From contig NZ_PCNZ01000019.1 of the NCBI RefSeq assembly GCF_002975175.1, positions 1 to 64,000 on the forward strand: a stretch of DNA of 64,000 bases, in the 5' to 3' direction. Origin of the DNA: Bacillus sp. MYb209. Its GTDB lineage: Bacteria; Bacillota; Bacilli; Bacillales; Bacillaceae_G. The position numbers and the translations under genes are program-made. The notes beneath the pieces were generated by a model that searched no databases, was not told the DNA's origin, and saw only the letters and a list, made by a program, of their open reading frames with translations. Positions 47,104 to 56,199 of the stretch are shown one piece after another (the first letter of the stretch is position 1; each line of letters opens with the position of its first letter).

Positions 47104-48540
47104 TTAGATTATGAATAGATCTACAAATTCGTTGACATTCATATTTTCTAGTTTCTCTTCATTTAGACAAGTTTCATGAATTTGTTCTTGTTGCTTACTA
47201 GAATAATGAACAGCCATATTTGCAGTGAATTTTTGAACAACTTTTGGAATCGCTTCGTCTCTACGGAAACGGTGGCCAAGTGGGTATTCACATTCCACAT
47301 TTTCTGTTACAGTACCATCTTTAAAATGAACTTGAACAGCGTTGGCGATTGAGCGCTTGTTCGGATCAAGGTAATCTAAACTGTACTGCTTGTTTTCAAC
47401 AACAACCATCTTATTACGTAATTCATCTACACGTGGATCATTCGCTGCTACATCCTCATAATCATCCGCAACGATATCTCCTTTTAATAAACCGATTGCA
47501 GTAATGTATTGTAAGCAATGATCGCGATCAGCTGGGTTATTTAATGGTCCCTCTTTATCGATAATACGAATTGCTGATTCATGAGTTGTAATTGTAATAC
47601 GATCAATTTCATCTAATCTTTCTTTAATTTCCGGATATAATTTCACAGCACATTCTGCAGCTGTTTGTGCATGGAATTCTGCTGGGAATGACACTTTGAA
47701 TAATACATTTTCCATTACATAAGATTCTAGCGGTCTTGCTAATTTTAATTCTTGCTTGTTAAATAACACATCTTGGAATCCCCATCCTGGTGCAGATAAA
47801 GCTGTTGGATAACCCATTTCACCTTTTAAAGCAGTCATTGCAAGATGAACACCGCGGCTCGTCGCATCTCCTGCTGCCCATGATTTACGTGAACCAGTAT
47901 TTGGAGCATGACGATATGTACGAAGACTAGAATTATCAATCCACGCATGTGATAATGCATTAAAGATTTCTTCACGCGTTCCGCCAAGCATTTTCGCAAC
48001 TACTGCAGTTGTTGCTACTTTTACATATAATACATGGTCAAGGCCAACACGATTTAAGCTGTTTTCTAAAGCAAGTACACCTTGAATTTCATGTGCTTTA
48101 ATCATCATTTCTAGTACTTCACGTACCTTTAATGGTTCTTTTCCTTCTGAAACACGAACGCGGCTAATATAATCTGCTACTGCTAAAATTCCGCCTAAGT
48201 TATCAGATGGATGTCCCCATTCTGCTGCAAGCCAAGTATCGTTATAGTCTAACCAACGGATCATACATCCGATATTAAATGCGCCTTTTACTGGATCTAG
48301 CACATAAGATGTTCCTGGTACACGTGTACCATTTGGCACGATTGTTCCTGGTACAACTGGTCCTAATAATTTCGTACACTCTGGGTATTGTAGTGCTAAA
48401 ATTCCACATCCAAGTGTATCAAGTAATACGTAGCGAGCCGTACTGAATGCTTCTGCACTTGTAACCTCTTTATTTAATACATAGTTCGTAATTTCTTCTA
48501 ATAATGCATCTTTTTGTTTAATTTCATTTGTTTTAATCAT
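47104..48540 (-). CDS. prpD: 2-methylcitrate dehydratase
   Basis: 478-residue MmgE/PrpD-family protein that dehydrates 2-methylcitrate to 2-methylaconitate. Family blocks are [12 protein letters not shown] near 115, [15 protein letters not shown] near 135, and [16 protein letters not shown] near 230. I chose ATG 48540, with AAGGGAAG before it; the longer frame to 48624 lacks a site. The upstream spacer has a GATGGGTGT / ACACCCATC hairpin at 48581-48605, perhaps affecting expression relative to prpC. Confidence 0.93.
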   Translation of the reverse strand: MIKTNEIKQKDALLEEITNYVLNKEVTSAEAFSTARYVLLDTLGCGILALQYPECTKLLGPVVPGTIVPNGTRVPGTSYVLDPVKGAFNIGCMIRWLDYNDTWLAAEWGHPSDNLGGILAVADYISRVRVSEGKEPLKVREVLEMMIKAHEIQGVLALENSLNRVGLDHVLYVKVATTAVVAKMLGGTREEIFNALSHAWIDNSSLRTYRHAPNTGSRKSWAAGDATSRGVHLAMTALKGEMGYPTALSAPGWGFQDVLFNKQELKLARPLESYVMENVLFKVSFPAEFHAQTAAECAVKLYPEIKERLDEIDRITITTHESAIRIIDKEGPLNNPADRDHCLQYITAIGLLKGDIVADDYEDVAANDPRVDELRNKMVVVENKQYSLDYLDPNKRSIANAVQVHFKDGTVTENVECEYPLGHRFRRDEAIPKVVQKFTANMAVHYSSKQQEQIHETCLNEEKLENMNVNEFVDLFII

Positions 48541-48638
48541 GCTATTCTTCCCTTTCTGTCGAAAATTCGTTATTATTAATGATGGGTGTCGGTCAAACAC
48601 CCATCTGGCGGGCGGCGCTAACAACTCCCCAGTTGTTT

Positions 48639-49760
48639 TTATTTACTAAATGCATGTCGCTCGCCAATATAATTTACACGTGGACGGAACAAACGATTGT
48701 TCGCATGTTGTTCAATAACGTGCGCACATAGTCCTACTGTTCTAGAGCTAAAGAAAATTGGTGTGTATAGTTGAATTGGAATACCGAGCATCCAATATAC
48801 TGGAGCAGCATAATAATCAAGATTCGGATAAATTCCTTTTTCTTTCTCCATAATCTTTTCTCCAGCTTCACACATTTCATATAGTGTATAATCACCTTTT
48901 ACATCACATAGCTGTTTTAAAGCTTCCTTCATCATAAGTGCTCTTGGATCCATCTTCTTCATATATACGCGATGTCCAAAGCCCATGATTTTTTCTTTGT
49001 TATAAAGTTTCTTCTGCAATAGTTCTTCAAATTTCTCAACATTGCCAGCTTCTAAAAGCATGTACATAACCGCTTCATTTGCACCACCATGTAAACTTCC
49101 TTTTAAAGATGCAACTGCACCTGTAAGAGCACCGTATAAATCCGATTGTGTTGATGCAATTACGCGAGCTGTAAATGTAGAGTTTGGCATTTCATGTTCA
49201 CTATATAAAACAAGGGAACGATCAAAGATCTTTTCCTCGAGTTCAGTTGGTTTTTTACCAGTTAACATATAGAAGAAATTCGCACTATATGACAATTCCT
49301 CAAGGGGCTGAATTGGCTCCTCATTATTTAAAATATGATAGCTATTCGCTACAATATTTGGCACTTTACTTAAAAGCTTGTACCCTCGACTTTTATTCAC
49401 TTCTAACGAGCGGTTTTCGATATCACTATCGTAACCAGCTAATGCAGACACACCTGTACGTAACCCATCCATAGGATGCGTTTCTTTAGGCAATGCCTTT
49501 AGCACATTAAATACACCTTCTGGCACTGCATATTCTTCTTTTAATTTCTTTTCAATTGTTGCTTTTTCATTCTCATTCGGTAGATGTTCTTCTAATAAAA
49601 GGTGCACAATGTCTAAATACTCTTTTGTTTTTGAGAGTTCGATTAAATCATACCCTTGAATTACAATTTCACCTTTTACTGTGTCAAGAAACGAAATTTT
49701 CGTCTCCGCTGCTACTACACCATCTAATCCCGGGGAAAATTTTTCTTCAGCTTTCATCAT
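48639..49760 (-). CDS. prpC: 2-methylcitrate synthase (citrate synthase family)
   Basis: 373-residue citrate-synthase-fold enzyme that joins propionyl-CoA and oxaloacetate. Catalytic residues lie in [12 protein letters not shown] near 230, [15 protein letters not shown] near 270 and the Asp of [11 protein letters not shown] near 320. Context with prpD and prpB indicates methylcitrate synthase (B. subtilis MmgD) rather than the TCA enzyme. I chose ATG 49760, after GGAGG. It is the first gene of the operon, with promoter and cre-like site directly upstream. Confidence 0.92.
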   Translation of the reverse strand: MMKAEEKFSPGLDGVVAAETKISFLDTVKGEIVIQGYDLIELSKTKEYLDIVHLLLEEHLPNENEKATIEKKLKEEYAVPEGVFNVLKALPKETHPMDGLRTGVSALAGYDSDIENRSLEVNKSRGYKLLSKVPNIVANSYHILNNEEPIQPLEELSYSANFFYMLTGKKPTELEEKIFDRSLVLYSEHEMPNSTFTARVIASTQSDLYGALTGAVASLKGSLHGGANEAVMYMLLEAGNVEKFEELLQKKLYNKEKIMGFGHRVYMKKMDPRALMMKEALKQLCDVKGDYTLYEMCEAGEKIMEKEKGIYPNLDYYAAPVYWMLGIPIQLYTPIFFSSRTVGLCAHVIEQHANNRLFRPRVNYIGERHAFSK

Positions 49761-49798
49761 TATTTCCTCCAATCCTAATAGATCTTCGTGCACATAAC

Positions 49799-49812
49799 TG
49801 TAAGCCTTTACA
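49799..49812 (-). promoter_or_regulatory. cre-like CcpA site of the prp operon
   Basis: TGTAAGCCTTTACA fits the TGWNANCGNTNWCA consensus except for one central base. It lies about 27 bp downstream of the -10 element, a position suited to CcpA roadblock repression. B. subtilis mmg genes are also under CcpA. Confidence 0.55.
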
Positions 49813-49838
49813 ATACTGTGAAACTACATTTCTATTTC

Positions 49839-49867
49839 AATGTATCAGAGTTTTTAGAAGATTTCAA
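49839..49867 (-). promoter_or_regulatory. Sigma-A promoter of the prp operon
   Basis: Minus-strand -35 TTGAAA (49862-49867) and -10 TACATT (49839-49844) with a 17-bp spacer. Confidence 0.65.
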
Positions 49868-50051
49868 TTTATTTTATAATGATAAGTTTCCTATACTTTT
49901 ACCGATGTAATAATACAATTTTTCAAAAATAACTTTCATCTTTTATAAAGAAAGGACAGACATCTTTTTACGACTTTCTAAAACGAAATATAACAATTAT
50001 CCATATAATCCCACTAAATATACATTTAATCTCTTTTTCTTTAACAAACAT

Positions 50052-50089
50052 AAAAAAACGAGCTGCACTCATGCACAGCTCGTTTTTTT
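50052..50089 (-). terminator. Terminator downstream of the broken HesB-like gene
   Basis: AACGAGCTG / CAGCTCGTT stem with T runs on both strands. It lies about 90 bp past the pseudogene stop. The rest of 49868-50175 shows no gene. Confidence 0.75.
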
Positions 50090-50175
50090 ATAATATTTAT
50101 TTCATATTCCCATAAATATAATTCTTATATAGAATTTATTTATTTTTAATAAAATTATTATTTTACATAATTAAA

Positions 50176-50600
50176 TTAAATTTCTTCCGTTTCTTTACGA
50201 TAGCTTACAACTAAATCATAGTTTTGAAAGTACCAAAGATCATCAAAATCTATAAAAAATAAAATACCGTCTTTCTCAACTGACACTATTTCCCCATCTG
50301 ATTTCTCAGAAACAATCCCTAAAGAATATCCGGGCTGAATTGAGCTATTTCCTCCGTACCTTACAATAAAGTGAAACTTTAATCAGGGGGGGGTTTGTCC
50401 CTCCCCCACTGATTATTAGTTGAACCAATCGGGCATTTACGAGCAGTTAATCTCCTGCCTAACTTCCTTGTATTTGCTGAATTTTGAGGTGGAGGTCTTA
50501 CTGCTCGTTAATGCGGGGTAAATCAAATAGATTCATCATGCTTTATACGCAATTCTTCCTTAAACCATTGTAGAGCATCATGATCAATTGAAATTTTCAT
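50176..50600 (-). pseudogene. HesB/IscA-like (YneR-type) gene split by an insertion
   Basis: From ATG 50600, behind AGGAGGAGC, the frame reads MKISIDHDALQWFKEELRIK then HDESI and a TGA. After about 150 bp of foreign sequence it resumes as IVRYGGNSSIQPGYSLGIVS and FFIDFDDLWYFQNYDLVVSY to the stop at 50176. Joined, these parts give a protein of about 90 residues, the normal size for YneR-type HesB-like proteins, with the typical RYGG..IQPG and DLWYF motifs. The insertion and the stop should abolish function. Confidence 0.85.
50370..50519 (-). mobile_element. bcr1-like MITE-type repeat inserted in the HesB-like gene
   Basis: About 150 bp of non-coding sequence interrupts a conserved ORF. One edge is AAGTTTCAC next to TTTAT (50365-50369). 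Internally GGGGGG and CCTCCCCC and GAGCAGT/ACTGCTC (50439-50445, 50500-50506) can pair, giving a long folded RNA. Size, TTTAT-type target and lack of an ORF agree with the B. cereus-group bcr1 repeat as I recall it, but I cannot align it here. A diverged relative lies at 59095-59161. Confidence 0.65.
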
Positions 50601-50615
50601 GTTCGCTCCTCCTGT

Positions 50616-51761
50616 TTACGCAAAATCCTTTTTGCCTAATCTTTGTTTTACAAAAATGACAAATATAATTAAAGCTATTAATCCTGAAATTGCACTACCT
50701 GCGAATAAAATACGATAACCAAATATTTGTGAAACAAATCCAAGTAAAATTGCACCTAATCCAATACCTAAATCAAATGCGGTAAAGAATGAAGCGTTAG
50801 CAACTCCTCTTTTACTCGGAGCAACAATTGTAAGCATCGCTGCTTGCAAAGCAGGTTGTGCTGAACCGAATCCAACACCGTATAATGCCGCTGCGATAAT
50901 TACACCCATTAAACTATTTGAAATAGTTAATACAACTATAGCTAAAATGGTAATACATAGTGCCGGGAGTATGATAAATACTTCTCCATACTTATCTAAT
51001 AATTTCCCTGAAATCGGACGTACAATTGTTAAAGCAATTGCATATACAAGAAAGAACGTCCCAGGATTCACATCAATTGATGACGCAAATAACGGTAAAA
51101 ACGTTGTTATGCCTCCGTATGCAAACGATAAAAAGAAAACAACAATTGTAATTGATAAAACGGATTTTTCAAATAGCTGGATTTTCCCTTTTTCTTTTTG
51201 TGGCGTGAATGGCACTTTCGTTATTAACGATAATACGACTGCCATAAAGGATAAAAGAGTTGCTAATAAGAATAGGCCATGAAATGAATAATTTTGTACA
51301 ACCCATAATCCAATCATCGGGCCGATTGCCATCGCAATTGTCATCGCCATCCCATACCAGCCCATTCCTTCTCCGCGGCGTGAATCTGGGATAACATCAG
51401 TTATAGCTGTCCCAACAGCTGTTGTAGAAACGGCCCATGTCACGCCATGAATAACGCGTAAAACCGCTAAGAATATAATAGTTGTTGCTAAATTATAAGA
51501 AAACATTGTTAGTCCAAAAAAGATAAGTCCCCAAATAATAAAAGATTTCCTACCATATTTATCTAACATACCTCCAATAATCGGCCGTATCATTACTGCC
51601 GCTATTGTAAACATTCCCATCATCAGTCCAACTTGTGATTCATTTCCACCAATCTCTTTAATAAAGAGCGGGAGCGTTGGAACAAGTAAATAAAACCCTG
51701 TAAATAAAAATAACATCGCGATAGTCATTTGAATAAATGATTTCGTCCATAATCGTTCCAT
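50616..51761 (-). CDS. MFS transporter
   Basis: 381 residues with 12 predicted TM helices and the MFS loop motif GGMLDKYGRKSFI between TM2 and TM3, repeated as GKLLDKYGEVFI between TM8 and TM9. It resembles DHA1-type drug or small-molecule efflux proteins (YfkF/YttB-like group). The substrate is unknown. It lies 15 bp upstream of the broken HesB-like gene on the same strand. Confidence 0.85.
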   Translation of the reverse strand: MERLWTKSFIQMTIAMLFLFTGFYLLVPTLPLFIKEIGGNESQVGLMMGMFTIAAVMIRPIIGGMLDKYGRKSFIIWGLIFFGLTMFSYNLATTIIFLAVLRVIHGVTWAVSTTAVGTAITDVIPDSRRGEGMGWYGMAMTIAMAIGPMIGLWVVQNYSFHGLFLLATLLSFMAVVLSLITKVPFTPQKEKGKIQLFEKSVLSITIVVFFLSFAYGGITTFLPLFASSIDVNPGTFFLVYAIALTIVRPISGKLLDKYGEVFIILPALCITILAIVVLTISNSLMGVIIAAALYGVGFGSAQPALQAAMLTIVAPSKRGVANASFFTAFDLGIGLGAILLGFVSQIFGYRILFAGSAISGLIALIIFVIFVKQRLGKKDFA

Positions 51762-51998
51762 TAAAATTCCTCCATAAACACGTAAAATATTGCAATCAAC
51801 ACATCAATTGTATATTTTTCATGTTCCCTTGCCCTCCGCTAATAGACGTATCTTTCATACTAAATGGTCCACGTTCAATTTAATTTGGTCTTACGACTTT
51901 GTACGTATGTTTCATTCGAAAGTCTTATCCATATGTACCTTTATAGCTGTTAAAAGAATATACTACTTTATCATTAAAACTTAGGAGTGATTGTTTTC

Positions 51999-52280
51999 AT
52001 GTGGGTATCACCAAGAATAACCGCCGTTGTCCCATCAGTTCCCTCAGCACATGTGCCTGCCGTCCATACAGCCAGTTCCGATGTTGGTATCGAACTCCCC
52101 GCTTCCTGGCAACAATATCAATTCCCTGGCCAAGTCAGTCCGTCATTTTGGCATCACGGTACACACCCTAGTAGTACCTCTTATTATCACCCTAGCTATC
52201 CCCAAGTAGCTCCAACTCAAATTTTCTATCATTTCCCATCAATTTACTTTCAACATTTCTATGGTACTTTTAACATTTAA
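51999..52280 (+). CDS. Pro/His/Tyr-rich protein of unknown function
   Basis: 93 residues starting MWVSPRITAVVPSVPSAHVP, rich in Pro, Ser, His, Tyr and Phe towards the end (GTHPSSTSYYHPSYPQVAPT). AGGAGTG lies 10 nt before ATG 51999; a GTG at 51987 is less likely. Low complexity of this kind is common in Bacillus spore coat and exosporium proteins such as CotD-like ones, so a spore surface role is a guess. No clear sigma-K promoter was found. It is followed by a shared terminator. Confidence 0.6.
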   Translation: MWVSPRITAVVPSVPSAHVPAVHTASSDVGIELPASWQQYQFPGQVSPSFWHHGTHPSSTSYYHPSYPQVAPTQIFYHFPSIYFQHFYGTFNI

Positions 52281-52312
52281 AAAATTGTAAGAAATCACGA
52301 CCTTTTAAATAC

Positions 52313-52358
52313 AAAAAGCACTTAAGGAACCGCTTTTTACGATTCCTTAAGTGCTTTT
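52313..52358. terminator. Convergent bidirectional terminator
   Basis: AAAAGCACTTAAGGAA / TTCCTTAAGTGCTTTT arms with a 13-nt loop, between the plus-strand unknown gene and the minus-strand penicillin-binding protein gene. Confidence 0.85.
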
Positions 52359-52370
52359 CAAATACATTAT

Positions 52371-54947
52371 TTATTGTCCATTATTGGCAGGGACTTCTCC
52401 TGTGTTCCCGCCAGTAGTTGGTGGCGTTGTTGCTGGTGGAGTTGGAGTTGTATTCCCTTGGTCCCCTCCACCGTTATTCGGTGGAGTTGTATTCCCCTGA
52501 CCTCCATCGTTGTTCGGTGGGGTTGTATTTCCTTGGCCTCCACCGTTGTTCGGTGGGGTTGTATTTCCTTGACCTCCACCGTTGTTCGGTGGGGTTGTAT
52601 TTCCTTGGCCTCCACCGTTGTTCGGTGGGGTTGTATTTCCTTGACCTCCACCGTTGTTCGGTGGGGTTGTATTTCCTTGGCCTCCACCGTTGTTCGGTGG
52701 GGTTGTATTTCCTTGGCCATTTCCATTATTTTGTTCATTTTGCTTATTTAATTCATCTTGTTTCTTTTGCTCTTCTTGCTTCTTTAGCTCTTCTTGTTGC
52801 TTAAGTTCATCTTGTTTCTGTTGCTCTTCTTGTTTTTTAAGTTCTTCCTGTTTCTTTAATTCTTCTTGCTTTTTCTCTTCTTCAGTTTTTTGCTGTTGGT
52901 CTTGTTTTGGTTGTTCCGTTGTATCCGGTACGCTCGTATTTGGAGATGAATCACGTTTTTCACCTTTTATACGTAACTCGCTACCTTCTTGAATAACACT
53001 ACTTGGCATTTTAAAGCGTGATTTATCTGTAGCCATTTCACTCATCATTGATTTAAAGATCAACTGTGCAATTTTCGTATTTTTACTACTAATATACTCG
53101 TCTTTACCATCTTTCATATATCCAGTCCATACTGCCATCGTATATTGCGGTGTATATCCTGCAAACCAACTATCACGAGTTGCACTTTCTGGAATTCCAT
53201 ATTGTGCTAGTTGTTTTGAAGAATAGTTAGTTGTACCTGTTTTACCAGCTACATCTAAAGAGGCCACATTTGCCGATGTACCAGTACCTGATGTAACTAC
53301 AGAACGAAGCATATCAGTAATCATATATGCTGTAGAATCCGCCATAACTGGTTTTGGTTTTTGTCCAAAACTTTGTGACTTGCCATCTGGATAAACTACT
53401 TTCTTAACAAAATGCGGCTTCGTATACTTACCGTCATTCCCAAATGCCGCATAAGCACCTGCAATTTCAGTTGGTGACGCTTCATTTGTACCAATCGCTG
53501 TTGATTCTGTCGGTGCTACATTAAATGTAATACCTAATTTCTCAGAGAACTCTTTCGATTTACTAATACCTACCTCTTTAGCTGTTTTAATAGCTGGGAT
53601 ATTACGTGACTTTGTTAGTGCTTCACGCATTGAGATTGGCCCTAAATGACTTCTATCTGCATTTCTCACTTCTTGGCCAGTTGAATACTTAAATGGAGAG
53701 TCATCAATTTGATGATAAGTAGCCCATTTTAAATATTCAATTGCAGGAGCGTAATCAAAAATTGGTTTCATCGTTGAACCAGCTGCACGATCTAATTCAA
53801 TTGCCATATTATGCCCTTTAAATACCGCTTTATTTTCACCACGTCCGCTACCTATAGCACGAACTTCTCCTGTTTTCGTATCCATAAATGTGAAAGCACC
53901 TTGGAAGCTCTCATTTGGATAATTAATAATATTGTCATTTAAAATCTTATCAGCATAATTTTGTGCTTTTGGATCCAATGTTGTATAAATTTCTAAACCA
54001 TCAGAACCAATATTAGCATCTGGTAGTTCTTTTTCTACTTCTTTCACAACCGCATCCATAAATGCAGGATATGGCATTGTTTGTACAGTTGCAGTCTTAA
54101 GTCCCTTTGTTACTGGAACTTTTGATGCTTCTTCCATTTCTGCCTTTGTAATATAACCATGTCGATTCATTAAGTTTAGTACAGTATTTCTTCTTTCTGT
54201 TGCCCTTGGAACATTTTCTGATTTCGTTGGATCATAGTTATTTGGTGCTTTCGGTAAACCTGCAAGCATCGCAACTTCTGGTAATGTTAAATCTTTTAAT
54301 TCTTTACCATAGTAGTTTTGTGCTGCTGTTGCGATTCCATATGAACGGTTACCTAAATTAATTTTATTTAAATACATCTCTAATATTTCATGTTTTGAAT
54401 ATTGTTGTTCTAGCTTATACGCTAAATATATTTCCTGAACCTTACGCTTTGACGTTTTTTCCATCGATAAGAAGTAATTTTTAATAACTTGCTGCGTTAT
54501 CGTACTTCCACCTTGAGAGCCATAATCTCCTTTAAGGCTGACTAAAACCGCACGTGCAGTACCTTTAAAGTCTACTCCACTATGCTCATAAAAACGTGCA
54601 TCTTCCGTCGCTAAAAATGCATTTTCTACCAATTTAGGGATTTGATCATACGTAACATTCGTCCGTTTTTCTTTCCCATATTCATATACCAAATTCCCGT
54701 CTTTATCATAAATTTTTGAGGATAACGGATTAACAAGTTTTGTTTTCTCAAGTTTCGGCGCGTCCTTTATCATAACGAAAAAGGTAGCCACCCCTGCCAC
54801 TAAACCTACAATACCAAGTAGTAAACAACTAATTAAAAATTTACGGAAAAACGATGTTTTACCTTTTGGTTTCGTTTTTTTAGAAGCTGGCTGTTTTTTC
54901 TTTTGAACTTGTCTTCGCTCCTCTCGAGAACGATAATTTTCTGACAT
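52371..54947 (-). CDS. Class A penicillin-binding protein with repetitive tail
   Basis: 858-residue bifunctional peptidoglycan synthase of the PonA/PBP1 type. A basic cytoplasmic start is followed by one TM (about 35-60), a GT51 glycosyltransferase domain with EDARFYEHSG near 117 and GGSTITQQ, and a transpeptidase domain with STMKP near 392, the SRN motif and KTGTT near 571. After about residue 660 comes a Lys/Glu/Gln-rich stretch and then seven QGNTTPPNN-type repeats, ending in a Pro/Thr-rich tail. The tail would extend into the wall. AGGAG precedes ATG 54947. Confidence 0.93.
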   Translation of the reverse strand: MSENYRSREERRQVQKKKQPASKKTKPKGKTSFFRKFLISCLLLGIVGLVAGVATFFVMIKDAPKLEKTKLVNPLSSKIYDKDGNLVYEYGKEKRTNVTYDQIPKLVENAFLATEDARFYEHSGVDFKGTARAVLVSLKGDYGSQGGSTITQQVIKNYFLSMEKTSKRKVQEIYLAYKLEQQYSKHEILEMYLNKINLGNRSYGIATAAQNYYGKELKDLTLPEVAMLAGLPKAPNNYDPTKSENVPRATERRNTVLNLMNRHGYITKAEMEEASKVPVTKGLKTATVQTMPYPAFMDAVVKEVEKELPDANIGSDGLEIYTTLDPKAQNYADKILNDNIINYPNESFQGAFTFMDTKTGEVRAIGSGRGENKAVFKGHNMAIELDRAAGSTMKPIFDYAPAIEYLKWATYHQIDDSPFKYSTGQEVRNADRSHLGPISMREALTKSRNIPAIKTAKEVGISKSKEFSEKLGITFNVAPTESTAIGTNEASPTEIAGAYAAFGNDGKYTKPHFVKKVVYPDGKSQSFGQKPKPVMADSTAYMITDMLRSVVTSGTGTSANVASLDVAGKTGTTNYSSKQLAQYGIPESATRDSWFAGYTPQYTMAVWTGYMKDGKDEYISSKNTKIAQLIFKSMMSEMATDKSRFKMPSSVIQEGSELRIKGEKRDSSPNTSVPDTTEQPKQDQQQKTEEEKKQEELKKQEELKKQEEQQKQDELKQQEELKKQEEQKKQDELNKQNEQNNGNGQGNTTPPNNGGGQGNTTPPNNGGGQGNTTPPNNGGGQGNTTPPNNGGGQGNTTPPNNGGGQGNTTPPNNDGGQGNTTPPNNGGGDQGNTTPTPPATTPPTTGGNTGEVPANNGQ
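52476..52718 (-). repeat. 36-bp tandem repeat encoding the PBP tail
   Basis: Seven units of 36 bp encode GGGQGNTTPPNN. Five central units alternate between TTGACC and TTGGCC at one position, which implies a 72-bp higher-order unit. Because 36 is divisible by three, copy changes keep the frame. Confidence 0.9.
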
Positions 54948-55412
54948 GTTACTTTCTCCTGCCTTTCAATTCTCCCGTTGATTTACTTAAAAATATTGAG
55001 GTCACTTTCACAAATACATTTAGTCAAGAAAGTATATTGACCTGGAGCATTCAATATTTTCCTAATTCACAGATTATAAATTTTAGAATACTTCTTATAC
55101 AAACTATTTCCACTTCTATTTTTCTAATAATACTGCCCCTTAAAGCATAGAATGTAAGAAGTGAATTTTGAATACCTCGTATAAATAATATACCTTTTTT
55201 TCAAATGGTCAATATTTTCTTATTGATAAATCAAAGGTGAAATAAAAATAGCACAACGATATGTACTTCGTGTGAACTTCCTTATAATTACGTATAACAA
55301 ACATTTAATATATTGCATATAAGTATAATACTCCTTTAATTATTAGGATTTCAACACGACAATCCCCTTCTCTACAAGAAACCATCTAAAATGAAAAATA
55401 AGGAGTTGCGTA
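54948..55412. other. Intergenic, nothing recognised
   Basis: AT-rich divergent spacer between the PBP gene and the KTSC gene. It should contain both promoters. I see no repeat, hairpin or small ORF that stands out. Confidence 0.4.
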
Positions 55413-55622
55413 ATGATGAAACTATCTCCCGTTATTTCAAAAAATTTAGTTGCTGTTGGCTATAATCCTTTTTCTATGATTTTACGTATTCAACTAAAGA
55501 ATGGTATGTATGATTTCTTTAATGTGCCAGAAAGCATTTACACCGGTTTATTAAACGCACACTCTAAAAGTTATTATCATAATACTTATATTAAAAATTC
55601 TTACCGCTATACTAAAATTTAA
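55413..55622 (+). CDS. KTSC domain protein
   Basis: 69 residues matching the KTSC domain: SPVISKNLVAVGYNPFSMIL, LRIQLKNGMYDFFNVPESIY and the HSKSYYHNTYIKNSY ending. The KTSC name comes from Lys-tRNA-synthetase C-terminal copies. In small stand-alone forms its function is unknown, with RNA binding suggested. AAGGAG lies ahead of a double ATG at 55413. Confidence 0.85.
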   Translation: MMKLSPVISKNLVAVGYNPFSMILRIQLKNGMYDFFNVPESIYTGLLNAHSKSYYHNTYIKNSYRYTKI

Positions 55623-55626
55623 ACTT

Positions 55627-55684
55627 GATTGGCATACAAAAAAGAAAGGAGAATCAAATCCCCTTTCTTTTTTGTATGCCAATC
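55627..55684. terminator. Convergent bidirectional terminator
   Basis: 23-bp arms beginning GATTGGCATACAAAAAAGAA, with 12 nt between them, separating the KTSC gene (plus) and the YqaE gene (minus). Confidence 0.85.
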
Positions 55685-55689
55685 GCAAT

Positions 55690-55902
55690 TTACCTTCTAT
55701 TTCTTTTATTAATGTCATCGTACGCTTGAACTTGTCTTTTAAGTCGCCTATCGGCTTTTTTATCATGTACGACAAGAACTGCGTGTATCGCTCCTGGAAC
55801 CCAAAAAATTAAGGTTAAAATGAAATTAATAATCGCTTGAAACGGCTTTCCGCAAAATAAAACAGCTACCGGCGGAAGTAGAATTGCTAATAAGTACATC
55901 AT
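55690..55902 (-). CDS. YqaE/Pmp3 family membrane protein
   Basis: 70 residues with two TM helices and the UPF0057 signature LAILLPPVAVLFCGKPFQAI then ILTLIFWVPGAIHAVLVV. The basic tail KKADRRLKRQ is typical of the bacterial group. Pmp3 proteins affect membrane potential and salt tolerance in yeast; the bacterial role is unclear. Confidence 0.9.
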   Translation of the reverse strand: MMYLLAILLPPVAVLFCGKPFQAIINFILTLIFWVPGAIHAVLVVHDKKADRRLKRQVQAYDDINKRNRR

Positions 55903-56199
55903 GTCTGAAAAACTCCTTACTGTTTATTTTTCAATTCTTACCCATCCATCTCCTACACTATCAAACCTATGAAATCATGTTATTTCTAAAAGCGTATATA
56001 AGAACTCATCATTACAAAAACCACATATAATAGTATAACTAAATGAGGGGCCTCTCACTAACGTTAACAAGCTATTTTCACCTGTTCGTTTATATGTATA
56101 TTCTACGCCTATATGAAAAAGCCTACAAAAAGAATTATCACATCAATCTTGTCCTACTTCTAAAATTGAAATACTCCAAACTTCATTTAAAAGAGTATT
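55903..56199. other. Intergenic, nothing recognised
   Basis: AT-rich spacer with no supported ORF, repeat or strong hairpin. Confidence 0.4.

Noticed and set aside
50370-50519. T-box or other riboswitch in the insertion
   Set aside because: The foldable sequence lacks any known aptamer block and sits inside a coding frame, so a mobile repeat fits better.
52476-52718. CRISPR-like array of 36-bp repeats
   Set aside because: Units are contiguous with no unique spacers and encode a regular peptide tail.
52367-52992. Overlapping open frames on both strands across the PBP tail
   Set aside because: They arise from the 36-bp repeat, which is stop-free in several frames. The minus-strand PBP frame explains the region and the others lack starts and families.
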